Assembly (NCBI GenBank): GCA_910575625.1
Contig: CAJTFD010000012.1
Span: 62,001 to 126,000 of the forward strand
Origin: Clostridia bacterium
GTDB taxonomy: Bacteria > Bacillota > Clostridia > Lachnospirales > Lachnospiraceae
Length of the DNA stretch: 64,000 bases
Reading direction: 5' to 3'
The notes below the pieces were generated by a model, which searched no databases, had not been told where the DNA came from, and saw only the letters and a program-made list of their open reading frames with translations. Position 1 is the stretch's first letter. Each line of letters starts with the position of its first letter. Below are positions 35,326 through 45,028 of this stretch, one piece after another. The translations under genes were made by a program, and so were the position numbers.

Positions 35326-38300
35326 ATGGCAAGAAAGATGAAAACCATGGACGGCAACCATGCGGCTGCCCATGCGTCCTATGCGTATTCCGATGTAGCG
35401 GCGATCTACCCGATCACGCCATCGTCTGTCATGGCGGAAGCCACAGATGAATGGGCGACCCAGGGTAGGAAAAATATCTTCGGGCAGGAAGTCCAGGTGA
35501 CAGAGATGCAGTCAGAGGCCGGTGCAGCCGGTGCAGTACACGGATCTTTGGCGGCCGGTGCGCTGACCACGACCTACACAGCTTCCCAGGGTCTCCTGCT
35601 CATGATCCCGAACCTCTATAAGATTGCTGGGGAACAGCTTCCCGGTGTATTTAACGTGTCTGCACGTGCGCTGGCCAGCCATGCGCTCTCTATTTTTGGC
35701 GATCACTCAGACGTATACGCCTGCCGCCAGACAGGGGCTGCCATGCTCTGCGAATCCAGCGTGCAGGAGGTCATGGACTTAACGCCTGTGGCACATTGCG
35801 CGGCGATCAAGGGCAAGATCCCTTTCATCAATTTCTTTGACGGTTTCCGCACCTCCCATGAGATCCAGAAGATCGAGACCTGGGATTACGAGGACCTGGC
35901 TGACCTGGTGGATCAGGATGCGATCGATGCGTTCCGCAACCGTGCTTTAAATCCAAACCATCCCTGTCAGAGAGGATCTGCGCAGAACCCGGATATCTTC
36001 TTCCAGGCCAGAGAGGCATGTAATCCATACTACGATGCGCTGCCCGCCATCGTACAGGAATACATGGACAAAGTAAATGCGAAGATCGGTACAGATTATA
36101 AATTATTCAACTATTACGGGGCAGAAGACGCAGAGCATGTGATCATCGCCATGGGTTCTGTCTGCGATACGATTGAGGAGACGGTGGATTATCTGCAGGC
36201 ATCCGGCAAGAAAGTGGGCGTGATCAAGGTGCGCCTGTACAGGCCATTTTCCGCAAAAGCCCTGGTCGGTGCGATCCCGGCTTCCGTAAAACAGATCACC
36301 GTTTTAGACCGCACAAAAGAGCCGGGCGCTCTGGGTGAGCCTCTGTATCTGGATGTGGTCGCAGCCCTGAAAGGCACTGCTTTCCAGGATACACCGATCT
36401 TCACCGGACGTTATGGATTAGGATCTAAGGACACCACACCGGCCCAGATCGTGGCTGTCTATGAAAACAGCAGCAAGACGCCGTTTACCATCGGCATCGT
36501 GGACGATGTGACCCATCTCTCCTTGGAGACAGGCGCACCGTTAGTGACCACACCGGAAGGGACGATCAACTGCAAGTTCTGGGGCCTGGGCGCAGACGGC
36601 ACGGTGGGCGCGAACAAGAACTCCATCAAGATCATCGGCGACAATACGGATATGTACGCACAGGCATATTTCGATTATGACTCCAAGAAATCCGGCGGCG
36701 TGACCATGTCCCACCTGAGATTCGGCAAAAAACCGATCAAATCCACTTATCTGATCCATCAGGCGAACTTTGTGGCCTGCCACAATCCGTCCTATGTGAA
36801 TAAATACCATATGGTGGAGGAACTGGTGGACGGCGGCACATTCCTTCTGAACTGTCCATGGGATATGGAAGGGATCGAGAAACATCTGCCTGGACAGGTG
36901 AAAGCCTTCATCGCCAACCATGGGATCAAATTCTATGTGATCGACGGTATCAAGATCGGAAAAGAGATCGGCCTGGGCGGAAGGATCAACACAGTGCTGC
37001 AGTCTGCATTCTTTAAACTGGCCAACATCATCCCGGAGGAACACGCCATCGAGCTGATGAAATCCGCAGCCAAGGCGACTTACGGCCGCAAAGGCGATGC
37101 CATCGTGCAGATGAACTACGACGCGATCGATGCGGGCGCAAAACAGGTGGTGGAGATCCAGGTACCGGAGAGCTGGAAGAGCGCGGCGGATGAAGGTCTG
37201 GCAGTGGCCCATGCAGAGTGTGGCCGCAAAGAAGTGGTGGACTTTGTCAACAACATCCAGGTGAAAGTCAATGCCCAGGAGGGGAACAGCCTGCCCGTAT
37301 CCGCATTCCAGGAGTACGTGGACGGCACCACGCCATCCGGCGCAGCAGCTTACGAAAAACGCGGGATCGCGGTGGACATCCCTGTATGGAAACCGGAAAA
37401 CTGTATCCAGTGTAACCGCTGTTCCTATGTATGCCCCCACGCAGTCATCCGTCCGATCGCGCTGAACGAGGAAGAAGCAGCGCAGGCGCCGGAAGGCATG
37501 CAGACACTGGCTATGACAGGCATGGATGGATATAAATTTGCCATCGTGGTATCCGCTTATGACTGTACAGGATGTGGTTCCTGTGCCAACGTATGCCCGG
37601 GCAAGAAGGGCGCGAAAGCGCTGGCCATGGAGAATATGGAAGCCAACGCAGGATCGCAGAAGTACTTCGATTACGGCGTAGAGAAACCAGAAAAACCGGA
37701 TGTGATCGCCAAATTCAAAGAATCAACGGTAAAAGGCAGCCAGTTCAAACAGCCATTACTCGAGTTCTCCGGGGCTTGTGCCGGATGCGGGGAGACTCCT
37801 TATGCAAAACTGATCACACAGTTGTTCGGTGACCGGATGTACATTGCAAACGCAACCGGATGTTCCTCCATCTGGGGCAACTCATCACCGTCCACACCAT
37901 ATACAGCCAATGCCCAGGGACACGGCCCCGCATGGTCAAACTCCCTGTTCGAGGATGCGGCAGAGTTTGGTTATGGTATGCTCCTGGCGCAGAACGCAGT
38001 CCGCGGCGGCCTGAGGGCGAAAGTGGAAGACGTGGTGGAAAACGGCAGCAACGAGGACGTAAAAGCGGCCGGAAAAGAATGGCTGGAGACATACGGATGC
38101 GGCGCGGCCAACGGCACAGCCACAGAGAAACTGGTGGCAGCCCTGGAAGCATGCGGATGTGACAAGGCGAAAGAGATCTTAAAACAGAAAGATTTCCTCG
38201 GAAAGAAATCCCAGTGGATCTTCGGCGGCGACGGCTGGGCGTATGACATCGGCTTCGGCGGCCTGGATCATGTACTGGCCAGCGGAAAAGACATCAATAT

Positions 38301-38868
38301 CATGGTCTTTGACACAGAAGTCTATTCCAATACAGGCGGGCAATCCTCCAAAGCCACACCCACAGGTGCGATTGCGCAGTTTGCAGCGGGCGGCAAGGAA
38401 GTGAAGAAGAAAGATCTGGCCAGCATCGCCATGAGCTACGGCTATGTCTATGTAGCGCAGATCGCGATGGGTGCAGATTTCAATCAGACTGTAAAAGCCA
38501 TCGCAGAGGCAGAGGCTTATCCGGGTCCGTCCCTGGTGATCGCCTACGCGCCGTGTATCAACCACGGGATCAAGAAGGGCATGAGCAAAGCCCAGACAGA
38601 AGAAGAGCTGGCCGTAAAGGCAGGCTACTGGCATAACTTCCGTTACAACCCAGAGCTCAAGGCTGAAGGAAAAGATGCGTTCATCCTGGACAGCAAAGAG
38701 CCCACAGAGAGTTATCAGGACTTCCTGGACGGCGAAGTGCGTTACAACTCCCTGAAACGCTCCAATCCGGAAAAGGCTGCAAAACTCTTCGAGATGTCCG
38801 AGGACCAGGCAAAAGAGAGATACGCATATCTGAAGAAGCTGATCACTCTGTACAGTGGACAGGAATAA
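35326..38868 (+). CDS. nifJ: Pyruvate:ferredoxin oxidoreductase (single chain)
   Basis: The 1180-residue protein is full length. Domains in order are the pyrimidine-binding TPP domain (SDVAAIYPITPSSVMAE), the transketolase-C-like and gamma domains, then two 4Fe-4S motifs (CIQCNRCSYVCP near residue 692 and CTGCGSCANVCP near 747). Next come the CAGCGETPYAKL Cys cluster and the TPP pyrophosphate domain (GDGWAYDIGFGGLDHVLASG near 967). It oxidises pyruvate to acetyl-CoA and reduces ferredoxin, which can feed NfnAB. AAGGAGG precedes the start. Confidence 0.97.
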   Translation: MARKMKTMDGNHAAAHASYAYSDVAAIYPITPSSVMAEATDEWATQGRKNIFGQEVQVTEMQSEAGAAGAVHGSLAAGALTTTYTASQGLLLMIPNLYKIAGEQLPGVFNVSARALASHALSIFGDHSDVYACRQTGAAMLCESSVQEVMDLTPVAHCAAIKGKIPFINFFDGFRTSHEIQKIETWDYEDLADLVDQDAIDAFRNRALNPNHPCQRGSAQNPDIFFQAREACNPYYDALPAIVQEYMDKVNAKIGTDYKLFNYYGAEDAEHVIIAMGSVCDTIEETVDYLQASGKKVGVIKVRLYRPFSAKALVGAIPASVKQITVLDRTKEPGALGEPLYLDVVAALKGTAFQDTPIFTGRYGLGSKDTTPAQIVAVYENSSKTPFTIGIVDDVTHLSLETGAPLVTTPEGTINCKFWGLGADGTVGANKNSIKIIGDNTDMYAQAYFDYDSKKSGGVTMSHLRFGKKPIKSTYLIHQANFVACHNPSYVNKYHMVEELVDGGTFLLNCPWDMEGIEKHLPGQVKAFIANHGIKFYVIDGIKIGKEIGLGGRINTVLQSAFFKLANIIPEEHAIELMKSAAKATYGRKGDAIVQMNYDAIDAGAKQVVEIQVPESWKSAADEGLAVAHAECGRKEVVDFVNNIQVKVNAQEGNSLPVSAFQEYVDGTTPSGAAAYEKRGIAVDIPVWKPENCIQCNRCSYVCPHAVIRPIALNEEEAAQAPEGMQTLAMTGMDGYKFAIVVSAYDCTGCGSCANVCPGKKGAKALAMENMEANAGSQKYFDYGVEKPEKPDVIAKFKESTVKGSQFKQPLLEFSGACAGCGETPYAKLITQLFGDRMYIANATGCSSIWGNSSPSTPYTANAQGHGPAWSNSLFEDAAEFGYGMLLAQNAVRGGLRAKVEDVVENGSNEDVKAAGKEWLETYGCGAANGTATEKLVAALEACGCDKAKEILKQKDFLGKKSQWIFGGDGWAYDIGFGGLDHVLASGKDINIMVFDTEVYSNTGGQSSKATPTGAIAQFAAGGKEVKKKDLASIAMSYGYVYVAQIAMGADFNQTVKAIAEAEAYPGPSLVIAYAPCINHGIKKGMSKAQTEEELAVKAGYWHNFRYNPELKAEGKDAFILDSKEPTESYQDFLDGEVRYNSLKRSNPEKAAKLFEMSEDQAKERYAYLKKLITLYSGQE

Positions 38869-38895
38869 GCGGGCAGGTCTTATATAGATTTTTAT

Positions 38896-38925
38896 GCAGC
38901 GTCGTCAGAGAGCGGCGCTGCTTTT
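38896..38925 (+). terminator. Terminator after PFOR
   Basis: GCAGCG and CGCTGC arms (38896-38901 and 38916-38921) are followed by TTTT. The rest of 38869-39199 holds a promoter (39026-39054) and no gene. Confidence 0.75.
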
Positions 38926-39025
38926 CCTGTTTTTTGGAGAGGAGCATAAATGGATACGGATCTTCAAGCTCATACCTGCGGGCATCCGGATATGTGAAAA
39001 TTTCGTGACGATGTGACCAGGACAG

Positions 39026-39054
39026 TTGATTTTGAAAAGGCTTTGTGGTAGAAT
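39026..39054 (+). promoter_or_regulatory. Promoter of the NlpC/P60 gene
   Basis: TTGATT (39026-39031), a 17-bp spacer and TAGAAT (39049-39054) lie about 145 bases upstream of the start, leaving a long untranslated leader. Confidence 0.55.
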
Positions 39055-39199
39055 AAATCAATGATCATGGATAGTAGTTTGTTTTCATTAACATCAAAAA
39101 ATCATAAGATGAATATAGAGATAAGGCGCAGACAGCAGATGTGCTGTATCAGGATGCATATAATGGCACATCAGGAAAGAAGGGAGTCTTAAGGCAGAA

Positions 39200-41017
39200 A
39201 TGAAGAATAATCTTATCAGGAAATTACTGTGCATAACATTGATCTCGGCGATGATCATATCCAGCAGTTTCAGTGCGCTTGCCAGTGGGAATGGGAGTGC
39301 GTCTGAGAATGGGGAAGGGATCGTATGGCAGCCGGAGGTGTCTGAGGAGACTGAGGAGCCAGTAGAGACGCCGGAGGTGACAGAGGTGCCGGATCCGACG
39401 GAAACGCCGACGGTCACGCCGGAGCCTACTGTGGAGCCAACCGTGACGCCCAGTCCTACAGAGACGGTCTCACCCACGGAGACACCGTCTGTGGAACCGA
39501 CAGTCCCCCCCACAGGCGTACCGGGTGCGGATGATATCGATGGCGTGCCGGTGGATGAAGGTGAGAAAAGGCCCAATGAAGGGAATGAGACCGGTGAGGG
39601 TGGTCCGGAGGATCCTTCCATCACCGTAGATAATGCTGTTGCGGCGATCGATGCGATCGGAGAAGTGACATTAGACAAAGAGGGGCTGATCTTGAGCGCC
39701 AGGAGCATCTATGATATGCTGAGTGAAGAACAGAAAGCCCGGGTCAGCAATTACAATGTCCTTGTCGCAGCGGAGGAAGCATTGGCCCAGTTAAAAGAGC
39801 ATGGACAGGGACCGGAACAAGATCCAGGGGATCAGGTGATGGAAGAGGAGGGGCAGGAGACTGTAAATGAGCCTTCAGTCATTGAAGGCCCCGTGACGAT
39901 GATCTCCTCCGCCACACATGTGGTGAACCTCAAAGCGGGGCGTACGTTTTATCTGAAACAGCTGAAGTCCAATTATTCCTTGAGTTTTGACGAGAAATTT
40001 GAGGATGTGATGGATGAGATCGAGGAAGAATACATCAAGGCCAATAAATTAGACAAGGAAGACGAATATCTGGTACATAACTGGCAGGATATCCTGGCTG
40101 TCTACGTGATGGAACAGGAACGGGCAGGGAAGAAGTCTTTCAAATTGGATGATTCTGCAAAAGATGCATTGGCATCTATCTTTGCCGAGATGAATGCGGT
40201 GGAGAGGGATAAGAAGAACATTGCCCTTGTCAATTACAAAAACATGCATGTGGAAGACTACATCAAAGAGCACAAGAGCGACCTGACAAAAGACGAAGTG
40301 AAGACTTTAAGGAAATATGCGGATCAGGATTGCGGTCTTTTATGCGCGACGATCACGGCGGCCAAGGGATTTATCCGCCAGAGCGCCGGGGAGGAAGTCT
40401 CAGAAGAGCGTGTATCCGTTATCCAGGCCGGCTACAGCCTGGTGGGCAAAGTGGCCTATTTCTGGGGCGGTAAATCGTCTGTTCTGGGATGGGATGACCG
40501 TTGGGGCAGTGCGGCGAAAGTCAGTGCCGAGGGCAGTTCCAGCACAGGCCGCCTCCGTGCGTATGGATTGGACTGCAGTGGTTTTGTGGATTGGGCTTTC
40601 AACAACGGGTATCAGGACACAGATATGGAGAATTTGGTCGGCCATGGGACTTCGGATCAATGGAACCGTGCGGAGACGATCGAGGCGAAAGAGGCACAGG
40701 CCGGCGATCTGGTGTTCCAGAGAGGACCGGAAGCCGGGAGTGACAACCATGTGGGGATCCTGGTGGGCAGATCCACCAGCGGCGATTGGATCGCGGTGCA
40801 CTGTTCGGGGAGCCAGAACGGTGTCACAGTGGGGGAGGCTTATACGGCAAGTTTCCGCTATATCCGCAGACCTACAGTGTATCCAACTCTGGAGGAGCTG
40901 AGGGCGGAAAAGGATAAGAAGAAGACAGAACTCTTGGAAGCGGCGGACAAAAAGAGCCTTTTACGGCAGGCGGTAACCGATGATCCTAATCAGAGTGCCC
41001 AGTTGGATCAGCCATAA
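39200..41017 (+). CDS. Secreted NlpC/P60-type cell-wall hydrolase with Thr/Pro-rich region
   Basis: The 605-residue protein has a signal peptide (KLLCITLISAMIISSSFSALA) and a low-complexity Thr/Pro/Glu spacer (about residues 50-115, repeats of PTVTPEPTVEP type). A central helical domain of unknown fold and a C-terminal NlpC/P60 domain follow. The catalytic Cys is in YGLDCSGFVDWAF near residue 458 and the His in DNHVGILVG near 516. It probably cleaves peptidoglycan stem peptides outside the cell. AGAAGGGAGTCTTAAGGCAGAA precedes the ATG with a distant site. Confidence 0.88.
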   Translation: MKNNLIRKLLCITLISAMIISSSFSALASGNGSASENGEGIVWQPEVSEETEEPVETPEVTEVPDPTETPTVTPEPTVEPTVTPSPTETVSPTETPSVEPTVPPTGVPGADDIDGVPVDEGEKRPNEGNETGEGGPEDPSITVDNAVAAIDAIGEVTLDKEGLILSARSIYDMLSEEQKARVSNYNVLVAAEEALAQLKEHGQGPEQDPGDQVMEEEGQETVNEPSVIEGPVTMISSATHVVNLKAGRTFYLKQLKSNYSLSFDEKFEDVMDEIEEEYIKANKLDKEDEYLVHNWQDILAVYVMEQERAGKKSFKLDDSAKDALASIFAEMNAVERDKKNIALVNYKNMHVEDYIKEHKSDLTKDEVKTLRKYADQDCGLLCATITAAKGFIRQSAGEEVSEERVSVIQAGYSLVGKVAYFWGGKSSVLGWDDRWGSAAKVSAEGSSSTGRLRAYGLDCSGFVDWAFNNGYQDTDMENLVGHGTSDQWNRAETIEAKEAQAGDLVFQRGPEAGSDNHVGILVGRSTSGDWIAVHCSGSQNGVTVGEAYTASFRYIRRPTVYPTLEELRAEKDKKKTELLEAADKKSLLRQAVTDDPNQSAQLDQP

Positions 41018-41039
41018 AGAGTGTTTGTATGTAAAAATG

Positions 41040-41070
41040 ACACCTACTGTCAATAGGTAGGTGTTGTTTT
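41040..41070 (+). terminator. Terminator after the NlpC/P60 gene
   Basis: ACACCTAC (41040-41047) pairs with GTAGGTGT (41057-41064) and a T-rich run follows. Confidence 0.75.
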
Positions 41071-41102
41071 CATGAAGAAAATACGCGGGATGAGGTGATA
41101 AA

Positions 41103-42002
41103 ATGGACATTATAAGCATGGCCGCAGGGCCTTTGATCGGGGCTGTCATCGGGTATTTTACGAATTTCATAGCTGTCAAGATGCTTTTTAGGCCGCTGCA
41201 TGAGGTGAAGATCGCAAATTTCAGGATTCCGTTCACGCCGGGGATCATACCCAAGGGAAAGGAACGTCTGGCGAAGGCCCTGGGTGCGGCTGTCGGGGGA
41301 AATCTGCTGACGGAGGAAGACCTGGAGCAGATCTTTCTTGGCGAGTCTGTCCGTCAGGTGGTGGTCAAGGCCCTGATGGAAGCGCTCTGCAGTGAACAGA
41401 AGCAGGAGTCCACGATCAAGGGATTGTTGACAGATCATATGCCGGCTGGGAAATACGAGGCGGAGAAAGAATACCTGGAAGATATGCTGTGTGAGAAGCT
41501 GCAGGCGGGGCTGGCCCAGATGGACATCACCCGCCTGGTCAACGAGGAGAGCAAGCGGGTCATCAAGGAGAAACTTGCGGGCACGCTCTTTGAGCGGATG
41601 ATCAGCGATGAGCTCATAGAGGGGATGACTTCCCATATCGGTGGCCACATCGAGCGTTATGTGCAGGAAAATGGAAAAGAAATGCTTTTTCCTGTGATCG
41701 ACGGCCAGGTGACGGACTTAGAAGAGAAAAAGCTCCGGGAACTGATGGACGTGACAGGCATTACGCCGGAGAAACTCCAGGAGCTGATCGAGAAGGTCTA
41801 CATGGATATTGTGCGGGAGCGGGTGTCTGACCTTGCAGGCACATTCCACATCCAGGAGATGGTGGAGGAGAAAGTACTGCAGATGGACGTTCTGGAGATC
41901 GAGGAGCTGGTCCTGTCTGTGATGAAAAAAGAATTGGATACCATTGTCAATCTGGGGGCTCTGATCGGGTTTGTGATCGGGATCGTCAATATCTTTTTCT
42001 GA
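41103..42002 (+). CDS. DUF445 family membrane protein
   Basis: The 299-residue protein starts after GATGAGGTGATAAA. DUF445 features are GAVIGYFTNFIAVKMLFRPL at the N-terminus, PFTPGIIPKGKERLAKALG and a long helical middle. A final membrane helix is LGALIGFVIGIVNIFF. Family members (YheB type in Bacillus) are envelope or spore-associated proteins of unknown role. Confidence 0.88.
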   Translation: MDIISMAAGPLIGAVIGYFTNFIAVKMLFRPLHEVKIANFRIPFTPGIIPKGKERLAKALGAAVGGNLLTEEDLEQIFLGESVRQVVVKALMEALCSEQKQESTIKGLLTDHMPAGKYEAEKEYLEDMLCEKLQAGLAQMDITRLVNEESKRVIKEKLAGTLFERMISDELIEGMTSHIGGHIERYVQENGKEMLFPVIDGQVTDLEEKKLRELMDVTGITPEKLQELIEKVYMDIVRERVSDLAGTFHIQEMVEEKVLQMDVLEIEELVLSVMKKELDTIVNLGALIGFVIGIVNIFF

Positions 42003-42089
42003 AATGGATAGGTGATCGCGGAGCATTGGTTCATCGCTGTGGGTTTGGACAAGATATACGAAAACATCTAATGAGATTGAAAAAGGAAA

Positions 42090-42124
42090 GGGAGCGGTAT
42101 ATATTATTTGGCCGCTCCCTTTTG
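42090..42124. terminator. Bidirectional terminator between DUF445 and glgX
   Basis: GGGAGCGG (42090-42097) pairs with CCGCTCCC (42112-42119), followed by TTTT on the plus strand and preceded by AAAGG on the other side. It can serve both convergent genes. Confidence 0.75.
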
Positions 42125-42144
42125 CATTGCTTTTTTAAATCTGT

Positions 42145-44241
42145 TTAAATGATAGCAGGCACCGCCTCAAAGACTGCGACGGTCCTGGGTCCTATGCACA
42201 TAGTGTTTTTGATGAGGCAGCGGGGATCCAGGCTGTCCGTATAGACGGCCGTCTTCCAGACATAAGGTTTCGGCAGCTTGGGCAGCGTGATCTGCTGATC
42301 CTCCCAATAGGCGTTGATCGCCATATAGACCAGGTCGTCCTTGGAGGAGTGCTCCTTCTGGGAGGCGTACAGGATACAGACGACTTTTGAATCCTCCGTG
42401 ATCGGGTCACCGGGATGGTTTCCGTGTGTGCTGATCATGGGGAAATTCATGGAATTAGGGCGCGCGCCGCCCCGGATGCTGCAATGTTTTTTGCGAAACT
42501 GGATCATGAACTTAAAATGCTCGAACAGTTCACGGTTCTTATCCAGCAAAGACCAGTCCAGCCAGGAGATCTCGTTGTCCTGGCAGTAGGGATTGTTGTT
42601 CCCGAACCGGGTATCGCCGAACTCATCGCCGGCCAGGAACATGGGGGTCCCCCGGCTGCACATGAGGACGGAGATGGCATTTTTCATCAGTTTTAGCCGC
42701 AGGGCATTTACCTGGGGATCGTCTGTCTCCCCCTCAACACCGCAGTTCCAGCTCCGGTTGTCATTGGCCCCATCGGTGTTGTCCCAGCCGTTGGCCAGGT
42801 TGTGTTTTTCGTTGTAACTGTACAGATCATGAAGGGTGAAACCGTCATGGCAGGTGATAAAGTTGATGGACGAATTGTATCCCTTGTACTGGCCTGTGTA
42901 CAGGTCCAGAGAGCCGCTGATCCGCTTGGCCACGGCGGGTGCCATCCAGTAGTCGCCTTTCAGAAAACTGCGCAGATCGTCCCGGTAAAGGCCATTCCAC
43001 TCCGCCCAGCGGTTCCAGGCCGGGAAGCTGCCCACCTGGTATAGCCCGCCTGCATCCCAGGCCTCCGCGATCAGTTTCACATCGCCCAGGATGGGGTCGA
43101 AGGCCAGGCTCTCCAGCAGAGGCGCATTCTGGATCGGGAGGCCGTTCTTGTCCCGTCCCAGGATGCTGGCCAGGTCAAAGCGGAATCCATTGATCCTATA
43201 GACGGTCACCCAGTAGTGCAGGCATTCCAAGATCATCTGCTGGACGATGGGGTGGTTGCAGTTGAGTGTGTTCCCGCAGCCGCTGAAATTGTAATATTGT
43301 CCGTCGGGCGTGAGCATGTAGTAGATATTATTGTCGAAACCTTTGAAACAGAAGAACGGGCCGTGCTCGTTGCCCTCGGCCGTGTGGTTGAACACTACGT
43401 CCAGGAAGACTTCGATGCCGTTTTCGTTGAGCTCTTTGACCAGGGACTTTAATTCGTACCCTTCATGGTTGTACCGGTCATTGGCGGCATAGCTGGTGTT
43501 GGGTGCAAAGAAGCTCACGGTATTATAGCCCCAGTAATCCAGAAGTCTTTTGCCGTCAACTTCCCGGATACCCATGGTCTCGTCAAACTCAAAAATGGGC
43601 ATCAGTTCCACAGCGGTGACGCCCAGTTCTTTTAAGTAGGGGATCTTCTCTTTGATGCCCTGGAAAGTGCCCGGGTGATCCACACCGGAGGAGGCGTGCA
43701 TGGTAAATCCACGGACATGCAGCTCGTAGATGATGAGGTCCTGCATGGGCAGGAGCGGGCGGGTGGCTGTCCCCCATTCAAAGTTATTTAAGACCACGCG
43801 GGCCCGGTAGGGGGAGAGGGCGCTGGGACTCTGTCCCCAGATGCGCTGGCCGGTCACGGCTTTTGCGTAAGGATCCAACAGGATCTTTGTCTTGTCGAAG
43901 ATCAGGCCGCTGTCTGGTTCATAGGGTCCGTCCAGCCGGTAGGCGTATTCAAAATCGTGGACATTCAGATTAAATACGATCATGGAAAAAACATCCCCGA
44001 TGCGGTAATTTTCCGGAAAGGGGAGAATGGCGAAGGGTTCCTCTTCCTCCCGGCGAAAGAGGAGCAGCTCGCAGGAGACGGCATGGCGGGAATGGACCGT
44101 GAAATTCACGGCATTTGCCGAGAGGGCGGTGGCTCCGTTTATCTCATAGAGACCCGGGCGCACCTCGTAGCCGCTGATCTTGCCCAGGGGCATCAGATGG
44201 TATTCCTGTGCAGGAAGGGTGGCAGATGGTATGGATAACAT
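42145..44241 (-). CDS. glgX: Glycogen debranching enzyme/isoamylase (GH13)
   Basis: The 698-residue protein has an N-terminal CBM48 (GATALSANAVNFTVHSRHA) and a GH13 catalytic barrel. Key motifs are DVVFNHTAEGNEHGP, the nucleophile region GFRFDLASILGRD, the acid/base Glu in LIAEAWDAGG and the transition-state site INFITCHDGFTLHDLYSY. It hydrolyses alpha-1,6 branches of glycogen or starch. The size and motifs match GlgX-type debranching enzymes. No other glycogen genes are in the window. Confidence 0.93.
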   Translation of the reverse strand: MLSIPSATLPAQEYHLMPLGKISGYEVRPGLYEINGATALSANAVNFTVHSRHAVSCELLLFRREEEEPFAILPFPENYRIGDVFSMIVFNLNVHDFEYAYRLDGPYEPDSGLIFDKTKILLDPYAKAVTGQRIWGQSPSALSPYRARVVLNNFEWGTATRPLLPMQDLIIYELHVRGFTMHASSGVDHPGTFQGIKEKIPYLKELGVTAVELMPIFEFDETMGIREVDGKRLLDYWGYNTVSFFAPNTSYAANDRYNHEGYELKSLVKELNENGIEVFLDVVFNHTAEGNEHGPFFCFKGFDNNIYYMLTPDGQYYNFSGCGNTLNCNHPIVQQMILECLHYWVTVYRINGFRFDLASILGRDKNGLPIQNAPLLESLAFDPILGDVKLIAEAWDAGGLYQVGSFPAWNRWAEWNGLYRDDLRSFLKGDYWMAPAVAKRISGSLDLYTGQYKGYNSSINFITCHDGFTLHDLYSYNEKHNLANGWDNTDGANDNRSWNCGVEGETDDPQVNALRLKLMKNAISVLMCSRGTPMFLAGDEFGDTRFGNNNPYCQDNEISWLDWSLLDKNRELFEHFKFMIQFRKKHCSIRGGARPNSMNFPMISTHGNHPGDPITEDSKVVCILYASQKEHSSKDDLVYMAINAYWEDQQITLPKLPKPYVWKTAVYTDSLDPRCLIKNTMCIGPRTVAVFEAVPAII

Positions 44242-44342
44242 ATTTGATACCTGCTTTCCTTGATATTTTGTAGTATTATCTTAATTTCTGTATTTTATCA
44301 TATCACAGATTGGGGCGGCTGTCCAATGACTATGACAGGACA

Positions 44343-44365
44343 ACCCCACAGGCGGACTGTGGGGT
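44343..44365 (-). terminator. Terminator downstream of the SOD-like gene
   Basis: ACCCCACAG (44343-44351) pairs with CTGTGGGGT (44357-44365). It lies 24 bases after the stop of the leftward SOD-like gene, between it and glgX. Confidence 0.6.
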
Positions 44366-44388
44366 GTCTGTTCAAGATCCAGGACAGA

Positions 44389-44901
44389 TCATTGCCCGTT
44401 GGCCAGGATCTGCCCGCAGGCGATCATCTTCCCGGCATTCCCGGAGGGCTGGCTGGTCAGGTCATCGGCCCTGTCATGTATGATCAGAGTGTGCCCGATC
44501 GCCTCCTCCGGAACGAAACGGCGTGTGTAGAAAAGCGTCAGCGCATAGCCGCAGCTGGCGAGTAGGGGCGGGAGGTCTCCCGTGTGTTCCGGGTGTGGGC
44601 AGTGTTCCGGGTTCCAGTGCTGTCCCGCGTTGGAAAATGGATCGTCAGGCGTACCGTCGCAGGACTTTCCCTCATGGATGTGGAAACCGTAGAGATCCCT
44701 GCTGCAGGGCCGGGGGTCTTGTGGAAGCCCCTGTACTTCCGCAAGGAAAAGCGTGCCGCCCCAGCAGGGGTACATGAGCGCCGAACCCCAGATATCTGGG
44801 TGGTCGGGGCTTCCGGCAAGGAAAGCGTAGGCCTGGGGCGGCATTTCAGAGAGCCGGAGCAGGGCCTGGCGCAGGTCATGGGACATCTGGAGTTTCATCA
44901 T
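44389..44901 (-). CDS. Cu/Zn superoxide dismutase-like protein
   Basis: The 170-residue protein has the SodC fold signatures with all metal ligands in place: GFHIHEGKSC (two His), GQHWNPEH, CPHPEHTGDLPPLL (His and Asp) and IIHDRADD. The closing SGNAGKMIACG carries the second disulfide Cys. No signal peptide is evident. The start is six bases after the cotJC stop on the same strand, so the two are coupled once cotJC is intact. Spore-coat SOD-like proteins exist in other spore formers. A coat role here is inferred from the neighbour. Confidence 0.8.
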   Translation of the reverse strand: MMKLQMSHDLRQALLRLSEMPPQAYAFLAGSPDHPDIWGSALMYPCWGGTLFLAEVQGLPQDPRPCSRDLYGFHIHEGKSCDGTPDDPFSNAGQHWNPEHCPHPEHTGDLPPLLASCGYALTLFYTRRFVPEEAIGHTLIIHDRADDLTSQPSGNAGKMIACGQILANGQ

Positions 44902-44906
44902 GGGGT

Positions 44907-45005
44907 TTACTCGCATTTTGTCGGCGCGTCGAAGCTGGGGTTGAAGGCATAGAAGTTCTTAGCGTCCAGCTGATCCTGCAGCGACCGCAACGCTTCACCG
45001 AAACG
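44907..45005 (-). pseudogene. cotJC: C-terminal exon-like piece of interrupted cotJC (Mn catalase)
   Basis: The frame encodes RFGEA followed by 27 residues (LRSLQDQLDAKNFYAFNPSF and then DAPTKCE) and a TAA. This is the usual end of CotJC after the REIVH.QRFGEA ligand region. The first 14 bases (minus strand) are the direct repeat shared with 48299-48312. Joined to the middle piece across that repeat, the frame continues without change. On its own the piece has no start signal. Confidence 0.85.
44992..45005. repeat. Left attachment core of the 3.3-kb element
   Basis: GCTTCACCGAAACG, identical to 48299-48312. The bases on either side differ between the copies, so the match ends at 14 bp. Confidence 0.85.
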
Positions 45006-45028
45006 GGCAAAGTGCAGCAGATGTATCT

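Noticed and set aside
36541..37440. 299-codon ORF antisense to PFOR
   Set aside because: It lies opposite highly conserved PFOR coding sequence, has no ribosome-binding site and shows no domain.
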